Shown piece after piece: positions 59,738 to 64,000 of a DNA stretch of 64,000 nt. Under the pieces are notes generated by a model. It did not search any database, had not been told where the DNA came from, and saw only the letters and a program-made list of their open reading frames with translations. The stretch spans positions 7,688,001-7,752,000 of the forward strand of contig OZ316891.1 in NCBI GenBank assembly GCA_973895155.1, read 5' to 3'. Source of the DNA: Marsupella aquatica (Eukaryota > Marchantiophyta). Within the stretch, counting starts at the first letter, position 1. Each line of letters starts with the position of its first letter. The translations under genes and the position numbers were made by a program.

Positions 59738-61345
59738 GCCTTTCACTAGATTAATATCTAACCTTTAATTCTCCTCAGATTTAAAATATGACATCTGATT
59801 CTAGCTAATGGGGTCTGTGACTAGCTGGAAAGTGTCTGGTCCTAGACGAAAAGTCGGGCCATTTTTTTTAGATCTAGAATACTCTTAGCATCTTCTTTAC
59901 CACACCAGTGGCCATTAGCTACCTTGGCAAAAAATAAGAAACAGTAACATTACATTTGCATGCCATATTATAAGAGCATTTGCATCTGTTGCGGGGAATA
60001 CCTACCCAGGAATGACTCTCCTTGGGAAACTAGTTTTGTAATCCCCATCAAAGCCTGCAAAATTTAAACCCTGAGCCTGGTCTGAAGTCGAAGGCAAATG
60101 TGACGGTTGTCCCCCCACCCTTGCCAAACACTGGGAACTGCAAAAATCAACCTGGAGTGAGAAAACTGGATGACAGTGATGCAAATGAATTGACAGAAGA
60201 ATAGTGGTACATTGCATGTTGTGCATCGGCCAGGGGTGCTGACCTAGTGCAGTCTGCTGACCAGCTGGTCTGTCATTCAACTTGCTACTTGCACATTAGT
60301 TTATGAACTTGTGAATTGCACAACTGGTGGGAATGCTCTAAACTCTCCATGTATTTGCTTACTTCTAACTTCTGTTGACAGTAAGTCAGAACTCGGAATG
60401 CTATGGTCAGCCTGCTTGTGAGTTATGAGTTTTGTGGCACCCTCTAACCAATCCACAATAGTTTGGTTAGGAGACGTAAGTGAAAATTTTACTAGACAAA
60501 AATCCATGGAATCTTCAAGGATACAGCCCAGCTCCGTAACCCCCTCAGGCCATGCCAAGCCTTACACGCATTTCAAGAGCAAACTGCTGTAAAGTATTTT
60601 ATCCTGGCTTTCTCCCTTTTGTTAAAGTATCTCAAAGCTGGTGAAAGAAAAAAAACAAATAAAAACTTTTACATAATAAACCTATCCGTATACTAGTGCA
60701 ACTTCGAACCAAAACTTGCACGAAACTTTGTGAGGTGCACTAGCCTTAAATGCATGACCTCTTTACATATGTGTTTGAGCCATAGGGCAAAGTTTCAACC
60801 ATAGTTATAATTTTCAACCACATACGATAACCATGTAATCACTATTGAAGGGCACTTGTCAAAACACTGTGCACAGAAGCTCCAAGTTATAGAATCTTTT
60901 GCTCATCGTTCTTTTGACAGAAATTGACCTTCAAATCAATCTCCGCAAGCAGGAGAGACTCTTGTTGCAACAGGATGGGTTCGGAGGATAGTTTGTTGAC
61001 TGATGAAGAGTGTGAATGGCAAATGCGATGATGCTGGCAATTCAGTCAGAAGTGCAGTGACTAGCTCGCAGCAGGTGTTGGAGCACCAACCATGTGAGCT
61101 TGAAAGAATGCTCGCTGCTCTCTTGATTTTCTGAGCTCCACTCACTTACTCTAATCTTAGGAGAGCTCCATTCAAAATCTCGTTGTTTGCAGCTTCTGTT
61201 TGACATGAGAAATTCAGGTTCTCTAGGCTCTATTCTTTGGTGAATTGCGTTGCACAGCAGCACATAGACAAAATGGGAATGCAAGGAACGGAAGGAATCC
61301 TGACTCAAGAGCGTCGTCATTTGTAGTGAGGGAGGCAAAATATGT
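59738..61345. other. Intergenic, no supported gene
   Basis: Short open frames (for example 60,002-60,280 minus and 61,042-61,431 minus) have no recognised motifs. Confidence 0.4.
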
Positions 61346-61440
61346 TCAATCAGTTCACTGTCGCAGACAACTTGCTGAATTTCTGAAATCAATCCACTGC
61401 CCCAGACAACTTGCTGAATGTCAAAAATCAATTCACTGCT
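61346..61440. repeat. Short tandem repeat, ~40 bp, 2.4 copies
   Basis: The phrase atcaat.cactgc..cagacaacttgctgaat recurs at about 61,346, 61,387 and 61,426 (partial). Confidence 0.8.
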
Positions 61441-61774
61441 GCACAGGGATTGAGTGAGAGCTAGGGTGAAGAGAGACCTAGCACACAGCCACGCAGCTTA
61501 ACTCATGGTTTGACTTCAGTCAGTTAACTGAGATCCAATTTAGAAAAACTATCAAAACTTTGAAAGGACCGATTCAGGTCGTCAGAAACTTTCGCTTAAT
61601 TTTTGTGCAGCTTTGATCACTCGAAAAACTTTAGAGCCCAATCTTTTGTCTCATGCATTACTTGAACGCGAAGTTGTATGGGTCATCCCTAGTTAACCTA
61701 GTTTACGGATAGGTTTAATGTTGTGAAAAAGTTATGACGTTTTGTATTATGGTTTGAATGTAATCATCCGTAAT

Positions 61775-61910
61775 TTCTGGGCTTTGAAACACACTATTAG
61801 TCACCTGCCTCACCCAGTTTGTTGCTGTTTGTTTTCTGGGCTTTGAAGCACACTAGTAGTCACCTGCCTCTCCCAGTAGTCAGCTGCCTCTCCCAGTTTG
61901 TTGCTGTTTG
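61775..61910. repeat. Two-copy ~58-bp duplication with internal expansion
   Basis: Units start ttctgggctttgaa at 61,775 and 61,833 and end cccagtttgttgctgtttgtt. The second unit carries an extra cagtagtcagctgcctctcc insertion copied from itself. Confidence 0.9.
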
Positions 61911-64000
61911 TTCACTGACAATGTGACACATTTAAGATTCAATGACAAGTAATCAAGTGGTTATTTTTTATATTTTTGGATATTTCTATGAGAGGTAGAG
62001 TCTATATAAAATTCAAGTGCAAGTAAGAAGTGAATGTTTTTGAGTATTTTGGGATATCTAGGATATATTATAAGAGCTAGATTATATACAGGATATTCAC
62101 CAAGTAAAAGGTCTATATTTGAAGTATTTGCGGATATTTTTATGAGAGCTACACTGGATATTTCAAATATATTTGGACATTTTGGATATTTTATGAGAGC
62201 TATTGGTTTGATTGCTGTAAGATTTGAGAATCTGAATCTTACCTTGGATTTGTAGAAACGTGCATTTGACTTAGGATGACAAGATTCTTAAGCTTGCGTG
62301 GAATTTGTGAAAACAGGTATTTTTAGGTGAGAGGTTTCCTAAGCTTGCACTTGCATGAGATTTCTAACATTACCTTAACTTTCCAGAAATCTAATTAGGA
62401 TACAGGCTTTCCTAAGCTTGCATGGGATTTTGTGGAATGTGCATGGATTATATAGATTTACAATATACTGAAACTTTACTTAGATGAAGTGTTTTGGATA
62501 GACAAAATGTAGGTTATCTGCTGTCACAAATGATAACCAAGTTCAAACGTATAGAGATCCCATTCAAGCTTTGACTCAAAGGCCAACAGACAAAATAGTG
62601 TTGTCAACATATTAAAAGTCGCCCCAAAGTGAGCAAACAACATGCTAGCAAGACTCGTCTGAAAGTTGACATAGTGGCATTTTGAGTCCACATCAACCCA
62701 CATTATCAAACAAACTCACCTTAGCAGTCAAATACCTCATTATACAACTAATATAGATGAAGCCTGGGATGAAGCACATGCCATGATCGACCAAGCTAAT
62801 CAGAAGTCAAGACTCCTCCTTGGTGTTCTATGTATAATACTAGACTAATAAATAAAAGACCAAGGAGGAGCCTCAACTTTGTTAGACTCTACCTCCTCCC
62901 ATTGACTGGACGACCGGACCAGTCGGTCATCCAACACCACTATATGTATAAACATTCCAGACTATACAGAGATCATTGCATTCTGATCATCATTCACACA
63001 TTATCAGCACGAGAGCTCAACAAGCGGAGCAAGGAAGAAAGAAAAGAAGACTATGGAAGATTGACAAATGTTTTTTAATGTAGAATGTAGAATGTAGGAT
63101 AAAGCGTGATTGGCGAAGGAGAAAGGTAGACTCATTTTGGGGAAAAGTGAATCAATACTTTCCCACCCTCCCTCAACGAAGACAAGACAGCAGCAAAACA
63201 AGAAGGCCATGAACTTTTCTTTCGAAGGGCTATGGAGATCGAAAATTGATAAGAACAAAATTAGAAGAAAATTGAATGCTACGAGACCCACTCAGTAGGA
63301 CACCACGAAGGCAAACAAAAACTGATAAGGACATAGTGGATCTTCAGTAAATTCTAGGGAAGAATTGATGAGAAAAGAACTCGCATTCATAAGGCGATAC
63401 ATGAGGGATGCAAAGAAAAGGATCGATAAGAAAGCAGATTGAATCAGTAACTCTCGGTTCATGAATTCAGAACCCTCCAATTCACAAGATGGCTGACAAT
63501 CACTCAATTAAGTTCAGAACAATGGAGCGCGAGAGAATTACTGAGGCAACAGGGAATGACGAATGAGGATCGATTGAAGAAATCGATCGGGACTGAGAGC
63601 AATTAAGATTAAAGGAGATTGATAAGGAAGTAATTGAGACCCAGGGAATACATGTGACTCAGCTGATCAGGCTGCGCAAAAAGTAGAGAAGTGGATGCTC
63701 GTTTCAATTCAATTAGACCTCTCTTGAAATTCTAAATGAATTAGTAACCAACTCGAGAAGTGTACACTGCCAATTTGAATGACAGCCGATGGAGTAAAAG
63801 ACAGGTGAGACCGACAGTAGGCAAGTCCATAAGCGAGCAAGCAGTAGAGGTGGCTACGCACCCCAACTCGGACCATCGACAAGAAGAAGGACCATGCAGT
63901 AGACTAACTTCAAGAAGGAAGAAAGAAGTGCCCGAGAACGCCATCGAAGGAGGAAGAGAGGGCAAAGCAAGGAAGGGCGAGAAGAACCAAGCAATCGGCC
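61911..64000. other. Intergenic, no supported gene
   Basis: The phrases ggatattt and tatgagagcta recur several times at 61,970-62,200, suggesting an old low-complexity repeat. The final 1 kb is purine-rich on the plus strand. No gene, RNA gene or complete transposon was recognised. Confidence 0.4.

Noticed and set aside
1-64000. Possible prokaryotic systems, CRISPR arrays or defence islands
   Set aside because: Spliced plant genes and LINEs dominate; the tandem repeats lack the regular spacer architecture of CRISPR.

Overview
This window is nuclear DNA from a land plant. The evidence is a set of intron-containing genes for plastid-targeted proteins (a non-heme di-iron beta-carotene hydroxylase and a histidine phosphatase with a long transit-type N terminus), a plant-type MBD protein, a secreted LRR protein, and LINEs whose ORF1 carries the plant DUF4283 domain. 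Introns are mostly 60-700 bp. A non-flowering plant (bryophyte, lycophyte or fern) seems plausible, but the sequence alone does not fix the lineage. No RNA genes, CRISPR arrays or prokaryotic features were found.

Positions 1-12,290 are transposon-derived. Two decayed plus-strand frames (1-1059 and 1401-2042) precede a minus-strand LINE (LINE-A, about 2043-12,285). A second LINE of the same family (LINE-B, 4861-8865) is inserted inside LINE-A's endonuclease domain and flanked by a 17-bp target-site duplication. LINE-B lacks its reverse-transcriptase core. Positions 12,290-21,300 hold further repeats: a candidate MITE, and two 0.9-kb repeats in opposite orientation (about 16,035 and 20,660) around decayed coiled-coil coding fragments.

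Positions 21,300-40,200 carry four plus-strand genes: an MBD protein (22,153-24,791), the replication-licensing ATPase CDC6 (25,618/25,741-30,538, 15 exons), an unrecognised single-pass membrane protein (34,547-35,939, 2 exons) and an intronless secreted LRR protein (38,938-40,203). Positions 43,200-55,900 carry two minus-strand plastid genes: a histidine phosphatase resembling 2-carboxy-D-arabinitol-1-phosphatase (43,247-47,899, 9 exons) and beta-carotene 3-hydroxylase (53,139-55,605, 7 exons). The rest, including 56,300-64,000, is AT-rich intergenic DNA full of two- to three-copy tandem duplications, plus one near-perfect 150-nt hairpin near 58,840.

The genes do not form a pathway. They are ordinary, independently transcribed plant genes. 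The most unusual features are local duplications that affect gene structure: three tandem copies of the phosphatase first-exon/5' region, each keeping an ATG and a related N-terminal peptide, and a 105-bp duplication that copies the 3' splice site of the membrane-protein gene. Exon models were built by eye from splice signals, reading phase and family similarity. No database search was run.
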